NCBI GenBank assembly: GCA_025618425.1
Contig: CM046833.1
Location: 4,124,298-4,188,297, forward strand
Reading direction: 5' to 3'
From: Heliocidaris tuberculata
Lineage: Eukaryota; Echinodermata; Echinoidea; Camarodonta; Echinometridae
DNA length: 64,000 bases
Shown: piece by piece, positions 35,301 to 46,394 of the stretch
Layout of the letters: every line of letters begins with the position of its first letter
Numbering within the stretch: the first letter of the stretch is position 1
Program-made: the position numbers and the translations under genes
Notes under the pieces: generated by a model
Seen by the model: only the letters and a program-made list of their open reading frames with translations
Told to the model about the DNA's origin: nothing
Databases searched by the model: none

Positions 35301-36483
35301 AAAAATATATTTAAAATACATCATATTGTAGATGAAGTAGGGAATTTGAAGTCCATCAATGATTTTTTAAGTATGGGACTAGATATGTCAGAAATTAATG
35401 TATTACAAAATTTGTTTCATTCTGTACCTTCCACGTGGAAAAACTTTTTGAATAAGAATGATTATCCAGATGAAGATACAGAATTAAAGTTAGAATTTTG
35501 TTTTAATGAAAGAAAGTTGTCACTGTGGGATATAACATTAAAGCGAATATATACAGTTCTGTTAAATACTAGAACAGAACATTCATATGCAGTGCGCAAT
35601 CTTGAGCACTTATATAATGCTTCAGAAAAAGAAATACAATATTTTTTCTTGACACCGAGAAGGTCCACCCTGAATAGCAGGCTAAGAGAATTCCAGTTTA
35701 AATTATACTATTAATACATGGTTGGGAGTGCGTTAGTGAGATCTGGCAACACAAAGGTTTTTATCGTGGTGTACTAACGCACGAGGCGTAGCCGAGTGTG
35801 TTAGACACCAGAAAAAAAACCTGCGTGTTGCTGGATCGTACTAATGCACGACCTCACAACCATGTATTAAAAGTTTTATAAAACGGGTCTACAATCTTAG
35901 TGTTTGATCCGGATTAGCCGTGCGTTAGTCCCTTCGCCGTGCGTTATCACTTTTTTTTTTGCACGGTCACGTGGTGTTATTTGACCAATCAGGATGGCTA
36001 CATTCTTGAACCCGTTTTATAATACTTTATAACCTCGTTTATACTAATAAACATTTGTTTACCTTTAAAATTGTAGTAAGTAATGCATGTTCGTTTTGTA
36101 ATAGAGAAGAAGAAACGTATGAACAATTATTCCTTTTATGTGAAAAGGTAAGATGTCTTTGGATAGAATGTGGAAATTTGTTTGATATCATAGAAATTAT
36201 AAACATTGATTGGAAAAGGGTTCATGTGGGAATACAGACTTCCAGTATAGTAAAAGATCAGTTGTCAAATCATCTTATAATTTTGATAAAGTATATGATA
36301 TTTACGTGCAGTAAAAAGAATGGGATGCCTCCGACGTCACAAGATATTATGAAACGAGTAATAGAAAGTAAAAATGAAGAAAGAAAAATAGCTGAGCAGA
36401 AAGGAACACTAAATAATCATTATAGGAAATGGGAAAAAATGGAGTCATTGGCTGCTCTCGCTGGAAACGCAACACAGATCTGA
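32345..36483 (+). pseudogene. L1/Tx1-like LINE ORF2, nearly complete but broken
   Basis: The reading begins at an ATG at 32345 with SLNVKGIRNKLKRERIF-type endonuclease start. It shifts frame near 32450 and then runs open for 701 codons (32523-34628). That frame holds the apurinic endonuclease part (GGDFNM near residue 95, SRLDYW near 158, APDHS near 183) and the reverse transcriptase (SPGNDGLSAEF, NYRPISLLN, DQVGYLKGRY, VDFEKAFDS, GVRQGDPLSPYLF, YADD near 657). A stop and shift follow near 34626, another near 34903, and an insertion at about 35712-36037. The C-terminal CSFCN...C zinc knuckle lies at 36055-36483; the usual histidine appears replaced by glutamine. Four lesions make it inactive, but the damage is light, so it is a fairly young copy. 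Confidence 0.9.
35712..36037. mobile_element. Palindromic element inserted in the LINE C-terminal region
   Basis: The insertion separates ...KLYY from TNKHLFTFK of the LINE protein. TTATACTA can be read on both sides, an 8-bp duplication. Inside are two palindromes: ttaatacatggttg/caaccatgtattaa (about 35712-35869) and ttataaaacgggt/acccgttttataa (about 35876-36022). Repeated gtgcgttagt/actaacgcac words occur. The 8-bp target suggests a hAT-like mover. Confidence 0.6.
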
Positions 36484-37140
36484 GTGTGCATTACCGGGGG
36501 GGGGGGGGGGGGGGACTTTTGAAGCTACGCGTGTGTGGATGTGTGCGGTTTGAGGGAGGTGATGTTTTAGGTGAGTGTGTTGGGGTGTGGTGAATTCGGG
36601 GGGATGGGGGATGGGAACGCGCATTGTCGTGTCCTATTTGGGGAGTGTTTAGTGTGTTTGTTTGTGTTTTTTTTCGTTTTTGTTTGTGGTTGTTTTTTCT
36701 TGGGGGGGGGGGGTAAAATCACCTCCACTCCATTTTCCTTTTCTTTCTTTCTTTTTTTTTTTCCTTTCTCTCTAGACAGAAGTTGAAGTATACGCTACAT
36801 ACATAATTTTCCCTTGATTACTGTATTATTATACCAATCATTTATTATTCCAAGGTATAACTTGTTAAAATTTGTTTGCAATTCTGTTGTGAGAAAATTT
36901 ATCATAATTTTGTACATGAAATGTGAAACTTAATTACTTGCAGTTATGTTAATGTGAAGATTTATTTGTAATTATGTATTTATGGAATGTGAAAGTTTAC
37001 GTGTAATTTCATTTATGTCAAAAAATTATTTGTAATTTTGTATGAAATGTTAAACTTCATTTGTAATTCTGTTTGAGAGAAAGGAATAAAAAAAAAACTT
37101 GTAAAAACAAAAAAACAAACAAACAAAAAAAAAAGAACAG
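36484..37140 (+). other. LINE 3' region and A-rich tail
   Basis: G-runs at 36497-36513 and 36701-36712, then AT-rich sequence with aggaataaaaaaaaaac and an AAAAAC/AAAC-rich tail ending near 37136. The tail ends where the right-hand inverted repeat of the surrounding element begins. Confidence 0.6.
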
Positions 37141-37808
37141 CGGTGTTGGAGCTCGATTTTAGAATTTTTGCTCTAACACCAACATCAAACACCAACACCG
37201 AACGTGAAATCATCCAATGTATTAGTGTTATTGTATTCATTTTATGTTGCACTACAGTATTATGTTAATATGAATGATTGAAAACAGTCAATAACATCAA
37301 ATCAAATGAAGCTACAAATTACAAAGCATCAGAACATGATTCTTTAAATTTTGCCCGCTTTCCCATATATTATGCAAATAGGGTTAAAAGTTACCCATGT
37401 TCTCATGTTTTTTTTATTTTAGAGACCCTTTAATGGGTTTCGATCCCGGGTGGATGGGGGGGGGGGGGTTAATATCCCCCCCCCAAAAAAAAAATGAGGT
37501 GGGGGGGGGGGGTGGCCTGTATTATCACCCCCAATATTTTTGGATAAAATGAATAAGTTAAATAAGAATGACGATACATTAACAAAACTAATAATTATCC
37601 AAACTCATTGGCCCGTATTCTGATAGCCGGGTTTAACTTAACCCCAATCTAGCGAGGTTTAATTAGTTTAACCTCAGTCTAAATGTGGTAACAACTCCCT
37701 CGAAATTTAGACTCGCGCAGGGGGTACCGGTAAGCGGTAGTTTAAGTCGGGTTTAACTTAACTGTGTCGCGTAGCCAGAACGCTGCAGTTACCGGGTGAT
37801 CTCAGTTA

Positions 37809-38317
37809 GGGTGTGTTTATCGGGGCGATTCTACCTTCTAATCGGCGACTCAAGTCCCTGATTAGCTTACCAGTTACCGGCCGTAACCCTCGATAAACAC
37901 GAACGCGACTTGATTACCTCATTAGCTTACCAGACTTGAGTCCCACAAAAAGGTGGGATTTGATTACCGTTTGAGCCAAATACGCGACTCTAGTGCCGTC
38001 GATAAACACAACGTGATTTTATTTGCGAATACATTTCGTAACTTCACACTCCCGTTTCCGGTTAGGACGAAAGCGCGCGCCTACTAGCCTACTAGCTAAC
38101 TAAACAGCAAAGTACACGTGTCGCCGGAATTGACCTTTACTTCCTAGGTCATTTAGCTGGATCCTGCGTGATGCAAAGCAACGGGCTATCCCAGTTTTGA
38201 GTCGCGACGATAAACACGGCATCCTGAGAAACAGCATTCATGGGCGCGATCGTATCCACGACTCTATTCGCGAATCAAGTACCCTTTTCTAATTTCTAGA
38301 AAACGATAAACACACCC
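37809..38317. mobile_element. GGGTGTGTTTATCG-ended MITE, complete copy (Harbinger-like)
   Basis: The ends GGGTGTGTTTATCG and CGATAAACACACCC are perfect inverted repeats flanked by TTA on both sides (37806-37808 and 38318-38320), the 3-bp target typical of PIF/Harbinger. The motif cgataaacac recurs internally four more times. Confidence 0.85.
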
Positions 38318-39055
38318 TTAGTGTAGCGAAACGAAATTCACGCCGACCTGGCATGAAAAGATCGTTTACCGTATTGAAACATCGTCTAACGTTGGACCCT
38401 AAATTATTTTTTAATTTTTTGCAGCGAAACTGCCTGTATTAGAGTCCAGATCGACACAAAGGCGGCCATTTAACAAAATGTTGAAGAACAGATAGCGTAG
38501 ATCTACGGCAGATTATATTTCTAAACAAATTTTAGTTTCCTTATTTTGTGTGTGTGCGTGGCGAGTAACGCTATTTAGCGTTTTTGTTTTTGTTTTAGTA
38601 TAGATCTACATCTAGGCCTAGATTTCTATCTAACAGATTCTAACTTAAGTTAGATCTAACTGTTAACGTTAGACCTAGTATTAGTAGGAGTTAACGTTCA
38701 GACTCTAGTCTCTACTGTCAGACTCTAATCTCTACTTCAAACATTACCGTAGATCTAACGTTTGATCGATTTCCCAGTGTTTTAACATTCCATCTAACTT
38801 TAACTGTTATGATTCCAACGTTAACACTAACAGTTTACTTGGTTAAACGTCTAACTTAGATCTAACTTGTTATGTCCAACTGTAAAGTAATAGTTAACAT
38901 AAACATTCCAAAACAGACCCAAGACCTAATTTAGTTCTGAAACTAGAGTTAGTGATGGACAAATTTATAAACCTAGCTCGAGAACTTCCCGAGATGTGAC
39001 ATCAAACATAGGCCTAAAGTTAGATCTAAGTAAGTTAACGTTATCTAACTTAATA

Positions 39056-39739
39056 GGGTGTGTTTATCGGGGCGATTCTACCTTCTAATCGGCGACTCAA
39101 GTCCCTGATTAGCTTACCAGTTACCGGCCGTAACCCTCGATAAACACGAATGCGACTTGATTACCTCATTAGCTTACCAGACTTGAGTCCCGCAAAAAGG
39201 TGGGATTTGATTACCGTTTGAGCCAGATACGCGACTCTAGTACCGGCGATAAACACAACACGATTTGATTCGTGAATACATTTCGCAACTTCACACTCCC
39301 GTTTCCGGTTAGGACGAAAGCGCGCGCCTACTAGCCTACTAGCTAACTATTCATGTCCATGCAGGTTCGGTCCATGCATCGCCAACCATCTCTGGAAAAA
39401 CACACCTTCCTAATCCTGACGTCTCCCGGCATGTTTCAAATCAAATAGCTTAATTCAGCAGACAACAACGTAAGTAAAGCAAAATGAACTTTTCCTGTAT
39501 TTTAATTTGATGGTGGATACGGATTCAAAATCGAGCTAAGCATGCAAACAGTGACAATAGTGGGCGCGGTTAGGAGAAATTGAAAAGGTGCGCGCCGGAA
39601 TTGACCTTTACTTCCTAGGTCATTTAGCTGGATCCTGCACCCTGCGCGATGCAAAGCAACGGGCGCTATCCCAGTTTGAGTCGCGACGATAAACACGTCA
39701 TCCAGAGAAATGGGGGCGATCTAATTTCTAGAAAACGAT
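39056..39739. mobile_element. GGGTGTGTTTATCG-ended MITE, second copy, altered
   Basis: Closely matches the first copy at its left. It has about 240 bp of unrelated DNA at about 39350-39590 and lacks the last bases of the right terminal repeat, ending in gaaaacgatt. It is therefore probably immobile. Confidence 0.75.
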
Positions 39740-41388
39740 TAAGTAGATATTTTTCTTAACAATATGAAGGGATTAAACTTAGAATCTAAGATCTACAAGT
39801 AATTTCTCTTTAGCTTAGCACAAAAAATGGCATATAATTTCCTATCATCTAATACTTTTTTAAAGTTAGTTTGAAAATAACCAGTGCGTTAAAAAAATGC
39901 GTTGAAAAAAAAAAATTAAGTTAGAACTAACTTTTTTTAAAGCTCGAATTTAACATCAAGTCATAAACGGTTTTCTACTCATCATTTTGTTATAAGCACT
40001 GTCCGTTCTGTAACCGATGTAGATCTAGATCTATATTCTCCAGATGATCTAAGTCAGTGTACAGTAGATCTTACCTGTAAAGAATTGAAATTCGTAGACG
40101 AGACTGTCACATCATGTCTAACGTAGATCATAGGCCTAGCCTAGCCTAGCGCCTGCGTTAGTATGCAAATCCTGATGCAAATACATGTACAATAAGTACC
40201 GAAAATGCGCTTTGCGCTGCGCAGATGTGCGCTTTAAGCAAGCGTTACAGTACAGCGCGCGCGTAGTAAAAAAAAGGCGCCATCGGCGCGAAGAAATAAC
40301 CGTTCCCGGTGATGTTTGGACTTAAAAAGTGGCGTATACTGCAAAGGGCAAATAGCTATGGATATAAACGGCGTATGTCACCCCTTGTCACCCCCCCCCC
40401 CAGTTTGAAAGCCAAGAAAAAATAAATAAAATAGGCCTAACTACTTAAGCAATTAAAAAGGAATTCCATCCTTGATCTATTTTTTTTTCACTTTCTAGAA
40501 ACACCTACAAAATGTGCAATTACGCCACTACCCCCAATGAATCAAACATAATCACAGCATTTAGACCCTATAATATAAAGAATTATAAAAGTTATGGAGG
40601 AGAAAAAAAAAGAAAAGAAAAAAGAGCATGTAACAGTTAAAAAGAACGTAGCCTACATACCAATGCATAAATTTTCGGATTGCCACTAGCCACTATATAC
40701 CATAATAAATTAATGCACTACAGGTAAATCCCCTTGGCCGGCCTTGACAAGTCGCGGATCTTCTAGCTATCCATCGCACGCGCTGTGAATATTCATGAAC
40801 AAATGAGCTCTACTGAGCATGTGCAGTAGATTATCCATGGTAATTAAACCTGGGCGGGGCATTTAACCTATGGTTAAATTTCAAACCTAGGTTTAACTAA
40901 ACCTGGCTATTAGCTATACCAAATAATGTTAAAACTACCCTTAGACTGGAGGTGAGGTCTAAGTGTAGTTTAGTTAACCTAGGGTTAACTTAAGTCTAGG
41001 GTTAAATTAAACTTACTGTCAGAATACCGGCCATCATGTTTGATCTTATGAAATATCATCACATTCTTTAATGATTAGGAGTAAGGAAATAAGAATTGCC
41101 ATAATTTCAATGCGAAAATATTAAAAAATTGTTCGCTCGCATTATAATTCTCAATTAAGGGGTTCCGTCCATTGGCGTAGATCCGTGCATTCCTTCTTTT
41201 CATTAAGAACCATTTTGGAATGCTCTAAAATGCAAGTTTCATAGACAGATTTTTAAAAAGTCATAGTCATCCCCCAATCATGAACACGGATCGATCCTTT
41301 CCGAACCTAGAATGGGGAAGTGACTACGGAACAAGCGTTAGTTAAATGCGTGTATTCCAAAAAACAGTTTGTGTAATAGGAGTCATAC

Positions 41389-42005
41389 GCCTGGGGGGGG
41401 GGGGGCACTCAGGTATTTTTTTTTCATCCAGGACGCGTAACGCGCGTTACGTGTTAAGGGGTCCGAAAACGCCGATTTTCAACAAAAAGGGGGTGCTGAA
41501 GGGAATGCGGCCAAACGCGTTTAGGGGGTCATTTTCATTCCGGCGGCAATGGTACGAACAAAACCCTACATAATTGAAGTAAATAATAACGTTTGTAATT
41601 TAACCAACAGCAGATCCTATATGTGCAGTTTATTTTGTTTGCCTTGTGTGAAGAATTTATCCACCAAAGGTGAAGAATATGTCAGTTTGCAAAAGGTGAT
41701 CTTGAATTCAAGTGGTGTATTTTTAATGTTGGTTAAGTTAATCTTGTTTACTAATTAGGGAGTAATATATTTAAGACAAACTTGTTTAGGGGGTAATATT
41801 TCAATCAAACCTGTTTAGGGAGAAATTTTTATGAAAAAATACGCGAAATCCTCGTTAAGGGGTAATTTTTACGAAAAAAAATCACGCGAAATCCTTGTTA
41901 AGGGTTGTCCTTTCACCAAAGTATGAAACTTGTTTAGGGGGCATTTTTTAAAATCCATGGACACGCATGTGTACACCAATATACCTGAGTGCCCCCCCCC
42001 CCGGG
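41389..42005. mobile_element. G-run-ended element with CACTCAGGTAT terminal repeats
   Basis: GCCTGG...GGCACTCAGGTAT at the left and ATACCTGAGTGCC...CCGGG at the right are inverted. TCATAC flanks both sides (41383-41388 and 42006-42011). Internally ttgtttagggggt/aattttta words recur about six times, giving a tandem-like interior. No coding capacity. Confidence 0.75.
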
Positions 42006-42347
42006 TCATACCATCAAGAAGCACTGCCGATACTCCGTAATTTGATTTTAAATCGATACTATTTGATCTAAAACAAAGTGTATATATATGTATAATAATT
42101 TTTAATTAACAGAAATGCCAACTCTTTTTGGAAATAATTTGGAATATTTCAATAAATAATTCACGAGAGAGCAAAGCAGTCGAGAGATCTATTTTATCAT
42201 GAATTTAAAACAGTTGAAATACCCATTTATTTGAACTTTCTTTGATTTGATGGAGACTGTAAAATGACATTAGTCTGATGAATAAGCAGTGCATTCTCAT
42301 AATGCAGATAAACTGAAGCACATAATAGAAAAAGTGCATCGTGGGGT

Positions 42348-42623
42348 AATTTTACACTGTAAAAAATTTTGCCGTATTTTCACGGGAAATTTCCTGGCAG
42401 TCGGGATGCCGGGAATGCTTGTTTTTCCACAGTACATGCAAAATAACACGGTAACTTGTTCAAATTTGAGAAAATGTGTTTTTAAACAGTGTTTTATGTA
42501 GGGCAATTATGCTGATTTCAGGTAAACCAACAAACTTGCTGTTGTTTTACAGGAAAAAGACTGTAAAATTGAAATTTTCGAGGGCCAGAAAGTCTGTAGT
42601 TTCACAGTTATCATTTTCAGTGC
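42348..42623. mobile_element. ACACTGTAAAA-ended MITE
   Basis: TTTACACTGTAAAAAATTT at the left opposes ttttcagtgca at the right. The interior ttgccgtattttcacggg resembles a MITE pattern common in fish and marine invertebrates (family knowledge). A truncated relative lies at 42807-43014. Confidence 0.6.
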
Positions 42624-42806
42624 AACCTATCCTGCTTTAATTTATCCTATTCTCCATCCTATTGTGTTAGTTCGATCTAGTGCAATCTCTTATATACCCC
42701 TTATAGTTTTTTATGCCTTTGATGACAGTGAGTGAATCAGGAAACCCCAAACCATACGCTACTAAAAATTCATGAATATTCATATTGTGTTTTCCCCAGC
42801 ATTTGG

Positions 42807-43014
42807 TAATTTAACAGGGTAACTTGTTAAAATATGAGAAAATTATTTTTTTTTTATCCAGGTTAACAGACAGTTGTTTTATGTCGGGCGATTGTAAATA
42901 TATGCTGATTTCCGGTAAACCAACAAACTTGTTGTTTTACAGGAAAAAGACTGTAAAATTGATATAACTGCAATGACTTGTAAACCTGTCGTTTTACAGT
43001 TATTTTTACAGTGT
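42807..43014. mobile_element. Truncated relative of the ACACTGTAAAA MITE
   Basis: Shares ggtaacttgtt, ggtaaaccaacaaacttg and ggaaaaagactgtaaaattg with 42348-42623 and ends in ttttacagtgt; the left terminal repeat is missing. Confidence 0.6.
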
Positions 43015-43144
43015 ACACTGTGTCCCTCACCATTGAAAAATGTTGGGGACATTTCCCCGGGATTTGTTCCCATGCTCTCTCACAGTCCGTAATGGCTGCA
43101 CATAATGAGTAAATTGTAACAAGAAAATATATCCGGTTACTTAC

Positions 43145-43204
43145 TTTCGGGGATCCAGCCTGCTCGTCACTACCCAGTAAACATTCGAGTCTAAGATCCC
43201 TGCT
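43145..43204 (-). CDS. Candidate short exon, continuation of UPA-like region
   Basis: A minus-strand exon of 60 bases follows acceptor CATTACCTCTGAG and ends at AAA|GTAAGT, encoding SRDLRLECLLGSDEQAGSPK. It starts and ends in phase 0, fitting the phase-0 end of the exon at 43415-43662. Alternative AGs a few bases on (CAG|GGATC) would not stay in frame. The perfect donor and the phase match are the main support. Confidence 0.5.
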
Positions 43205-43414
43205 CTCAGAGGTAATGATGTTCATAGTTTCTTCGGGGGCTATTGAATGGTTTTTATGATTTCTTTCCTCCCTCTGTATGTCCTTTTCATGAGGAAAACA
43301 GGGAAAGAGAAGACTACAAATTTAGCTTTTCACACCAAACCTCTTTCGATTCTTTCTTTGGTCTTTGTTCTTTATTATCCGTTAAGAAGACATTAGATTT
43401 AAGTTTATACTTAC

Positions 43415-43662
43415 GTCCTTTGATCCTTTCAGATCGTCGAATAGGCGGACACGCAGTATCGGTTTTCGATCATCTGGTAACCGATCCGGAAGAAAAGGTA
43501 TGAGTAAAATCCTTTTTCCCTTGGGGGCGACACTTTTACCGCATGATAGACATGGTTGCTTACGGCAAAAATGCTGGAGATATATCCACATTTTGTCTGC
43601 GTTGAAACCGTGCAGTGCAACATGAGAATCGTCCCGCACAAATGTACACCCCTGCTCCTTGT
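43415..43662 (-). CDS. Exon encoding UPA-like module after ZU5
   Basis: The 248-bp minus-strand exon follows a pyrimidine-containing acceptor (CTTCAAAAG) and ends at GAC|GTAAGT. It encodes about 82 residues, with HVALHGFNADKMWIYLQHFC, CLSCGKS and LIPFLPDRLPDDRKP. It begins with two bases that complete the split codon left by the ZU5 exon, so the two join in frame. In UNC5, PIDD1 and ankyrin-like proteins a UPA domain directly follows ZU5 and packs against it, keeping the Death domain inactive until signalling. The position and beta-strand-like alternation fit, but I call it UPA-like by context, not by a sequence search. Confidence 0.55.
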
Positions 43663-44402
43663 CTTTTGAAGTATAAGTATAACGCCAACTTGGTTAAACA
43701 TGCATGGACATATACGTATCCACATTTGGAGAATTTCTTTATTGTGTGTTATCGGTGGTACAGATCCTGAGAAACCTATGCAGTTTCCTTCATATAATTA
43801 ATAACAGGTATGGTCATTTAACACCCAAAATGGCACAAAACATGTTTATAATTTATACTCGGGTTTATACTATTCATTTTTAAATGAATTGATCATCTTA
43901 ACTTACAACTGAACAAAAGTACAAAAGACATATATTTTTGTAGTTGTTGTTTGCTCAAGGGATATTTTATAACTTTATCAATCAATGAAAGAATGAATGA
44001 ATGAATGAATGAAGTTATTGTTATTTTTTTGGAGGGGGTTGGGGTGGGGTGAAAGCTTGAGCAAGGGGATTTTTAATTTCTATGGGATCTGACAGCCATT
44101 AACTGATTAAAATTTTATCATTTTTTTTTTGGTAATGTATAGTCATACTCATGTTTTCTGACAAACTAAGTACATGGGCTTTGACTGGAAAAAAATAACC
44201 ACACTTTTTAGAAGCATCTTACATCGACTGTTTTTTTCTTCTGCAGTATTTCGTGTTTTATACCGCATACCTACAGTACAGAAAATTCTTTGTTCGCACA
44301 TGTGCGACCTTTCAAAATTTTTTATGATGATAACCCATGTAGCTGTGAAATATTCAAACATACATAGGAAGTGAAATTACTCATTGGTCTACAACTGCTT
44401 AC
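43663..44402. other. Intron between ZU5 and UPA-like exons
   Basis: 740 bp of AT-rich DNA bounded by GTAAGC and CTTCAAAAG on the minus strand. It contains a (GAAT)n run near 43988-44013 and no other recognisable feature. Confidence 0.55.
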
Positions 44403-44732
44403 CGTTCTTCTCACAATACAGGATGGTTTTTGCGTTCTCTTTATCGGTTATGTCGGCGCAGTGAGGCATCTCTATTTTGACTGGTTTGGCAAATGTTTGA
44501 CCAGTGGGTGAACACTTGACACCATAGCTGACAACTATTTCATCACTTTTCATCTGTAATTTGGCACGTCCTGTCCATTCGGTAAGGACCCTGATTGACA
44601 GAAATGTGGTTCGGTCCAATGCGCCTTTGGGGACGGTCAATGTGAAGCCGTAGGATTCCACACACAGCTCTCCACCATGGTGATCAATGTTTCCCCAAGT
44701 GTAATCACGCGATTTCCAGAGCACGGTAGTGC
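44403..44732 (-). CDS. ZU5-domain exon
   Basis: A 330-bp minus-strand exon with acceptor TTCTCTGATGCAG and donor AACG|GTAAGC, encoding about 110 residues. The stretch GGELCVESYGFTLTVPKGAL followed by FLSIRVL carries the ZU5 signature (G-G..L....G..L.VP.GAL..). The later VSYGVKCSPTGQTFAKPVKI matches the second conserved ZU5 block, P.G..F.KPV. ZU5 domains act in UNC5, ankyrins, PIDD1 and some NLR/CARD proteins as a protein-interaction unit, often with UPA and Death. It enters in phase 1, as the leucine-rich exon (47574) leaves, and leaves in phase 1, as the UPA-like exon (43662) requires. This is the best supported cellular coding segment of the window. Confidence 0.85.
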
Positions 44733-44899
44733 CTGCATCAGAGAAATTGGTAAAATAGCTCAAAACGAGAGATTATAATTGTGGACAAATATGAGGTGGT
44801 ATGTCTTTTAAAATAATATCAATGATATCGGCTATAAATGATGAAGCAGACGATAATCATGTTGAAGATGATGATAATGATGGTGGTGATAATGATGAT

Positions 44900-46160
44900 A
44901 ATGATGATGAAACACTGACCTGACGTCATTAATATTCGTAGAGCTGATTATGACTTTAATGACTATTACTGTATCAAGTTTCAACTTGATTGAAGGTGCC
45001 GTTTTGGAGAGATACTCATAACCATGTAACGTCAGAACATTTGTACGCACTACAGACGCAACATTGACGTGACGTCATTAATATTCAAAGAGCTGATTAA
45101 GGACCATTAAAGATTAATCAAAAACTGATCAAAGGGCCCCTGCAACCAAACACAACCCAAATGCAAGTTTTTTGGTGTTGATGTGAAGGGATGCATGCAA
45201 CTAATATTCTGTTAGTCAAACATCTAGATATGTTTCATAGATTTTTAAATGTTTTTTTGAAATATTTGTTCCAACCTCCTAAGCTCCACCCTAAAAAAAA
45301 AAAAAAAAAAAAGCTCCAGATCTCATTCCTGCAGTGACATCACCTGTCAATCCTCAGCTACACTAACATTCTGCAATAGACAGTGGAATGTAACTTCCCC
45401 CAGCTCAGCACATGATCACAATAGAATTGCATGCTTTCAAACAATACCTCCTCATTACTATTTTTACCTGGTGATGCTACAGCATATCTGACATAGCAAC
45501 TACTATGTAGGCAATGTATGGTCTATTAGAACAGATGGTCATCTCTGGTAAAGCTACTTTACCACTGTCTCTCCTTAGCTCACTAATGACAGATGATGTC
45601 ACTGCAGGAATGAGATCTGGAGCATTTTTTTTTTCAGGGTGGAGCTTAGCATGTTTGAGAAAATGATTAAAAAATATTTAAAAATCTATGAAACATATTT
45701 AGCTGTCTGAATAACAAAATATGAGTTGTATGCATCCCTGCACATCAACAGAAATCAACTTGCATTTGGGTTGCAGGGGACCTTTAAGGACTTATTAATG
45801 ACCGATTAAGGGCTATTAAAGTCTGATTAAGGACTGATTGAAAACTCCTGATGCAACAGTGACATGACGTCATTCACACTCATAGAACTGATCAAGACTA
45901 TTAAGAACTAAAACTGTACCAAGTTTCAACTTGATTCACGGTGCCGTTTAGGAGATACAGACTAACCGTCAGTACAACGTTTTGACGCAGTACTGACGCA
46001 ACATTGACGTGACGTCATTGATTCTCATAGAACTGATTATGACTTTTAAGGACTAAAACTGTACCAAATTTCAACTTCATTCGGGGTGCCGTTCTGGAGA
46101 TACAGACCTAAGGTCGGGACAACGTTTTGACGTTCCGCTGACGCAACATTGATGTGACAC
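44900..46160. repeat. Degenerate ~145-bp tandem repeat with TGACGTCA sites
   Basis: Repeats contain gacgcaacattgacgtgacg, then tcat(t/a), gagctgattaagg-like and ccaagtttcaacttgatt blocks and a gtgccgttttggagatac block. TGACGTCA is exact at 44921-44928, 45070-45077, 45865-45872 and 46010-46017, and degenerate near 46145. The array lies in the intron between the leucine-rich and ZU5 exons and is split by a foldback element. Confidence 0.75.
45131..45785. mobile_element. Foldback element inserted in the tandem array
   Basis: AAAGGGCCCCTGCAACC opposes GGTTGCAGGGGACCTTT, and the arms stay alignable for about 200 bp (agatctcattcctgcagtga against tcactgcaggaatgagatct). No coding capacity. Subtracting its 655 bp restores the regular spacing of the surrounding repeats. 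Confidence 0.8.
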
Positions 46161-46394
46161 TATTCAACTTCATACCTATTTCACTTTTAATGAAGGGTCA
46201 TCATTTTGATAAATTTGAAAATTTTTCACATTGCCGTTTGTAAGATATGACCATGTGTATATATTTACAATAGAATGTCTATGGAAAACGCGCGCGTATA
46301 CTTAAAATGACCTGAAACATATGCAAAATGAATCTGTCCATGACAGACCACCTAAGAAAAAAAAAAAGGAGAATTGAGAAAAAAAAGTTTGTGA

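Larger units (their letters stand above)
29199..37215. mobile_element. 8-kb interval bounded by matching terminal inverted repeats
   Basis: The left end GGGTGATTTCACGATCGGTG is matched by CACCGAACGTGAAATCATCC at the right, extending inward through repeated ggtgttggtgtt words. AAT lies directly outside both ends. A short relative with the same type of ends lies at 52409-52648. Most of the interval is an L1-like LINE (coding 32345-36483, A-rich tail to about 37137), so the simplest reading is a DNA element disrupted by a LINE. The 29.5-32.3 kb stretch has no clear gene. Confidence 0.6.
37610..41032. mobile_element. 3.4-kb GGCCCG-ended element
   Basis: GGCCCGTATTCTGATAGCC at the left is matched by GTCAGAATACCGGCC at the right, and gggtttaacttaa motifs are inverted within the subterminal regions (37627-37780 and 40850-41015). 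No transposase frame is found in 3.4 kb. It carries two copies of a GGGTGTGTTTATCG-ended element and TAGATCTAAC-rich filler (38600-39050). Confidence 0.7.

Noticed and set aside
42863..43225. 120-codon minus-strand frame over the short UPA-like exon
   Set aside because: Only the 60 bases at 43145-43204 are bounded by splice signals; the rest runs into a MITE relic and intron.
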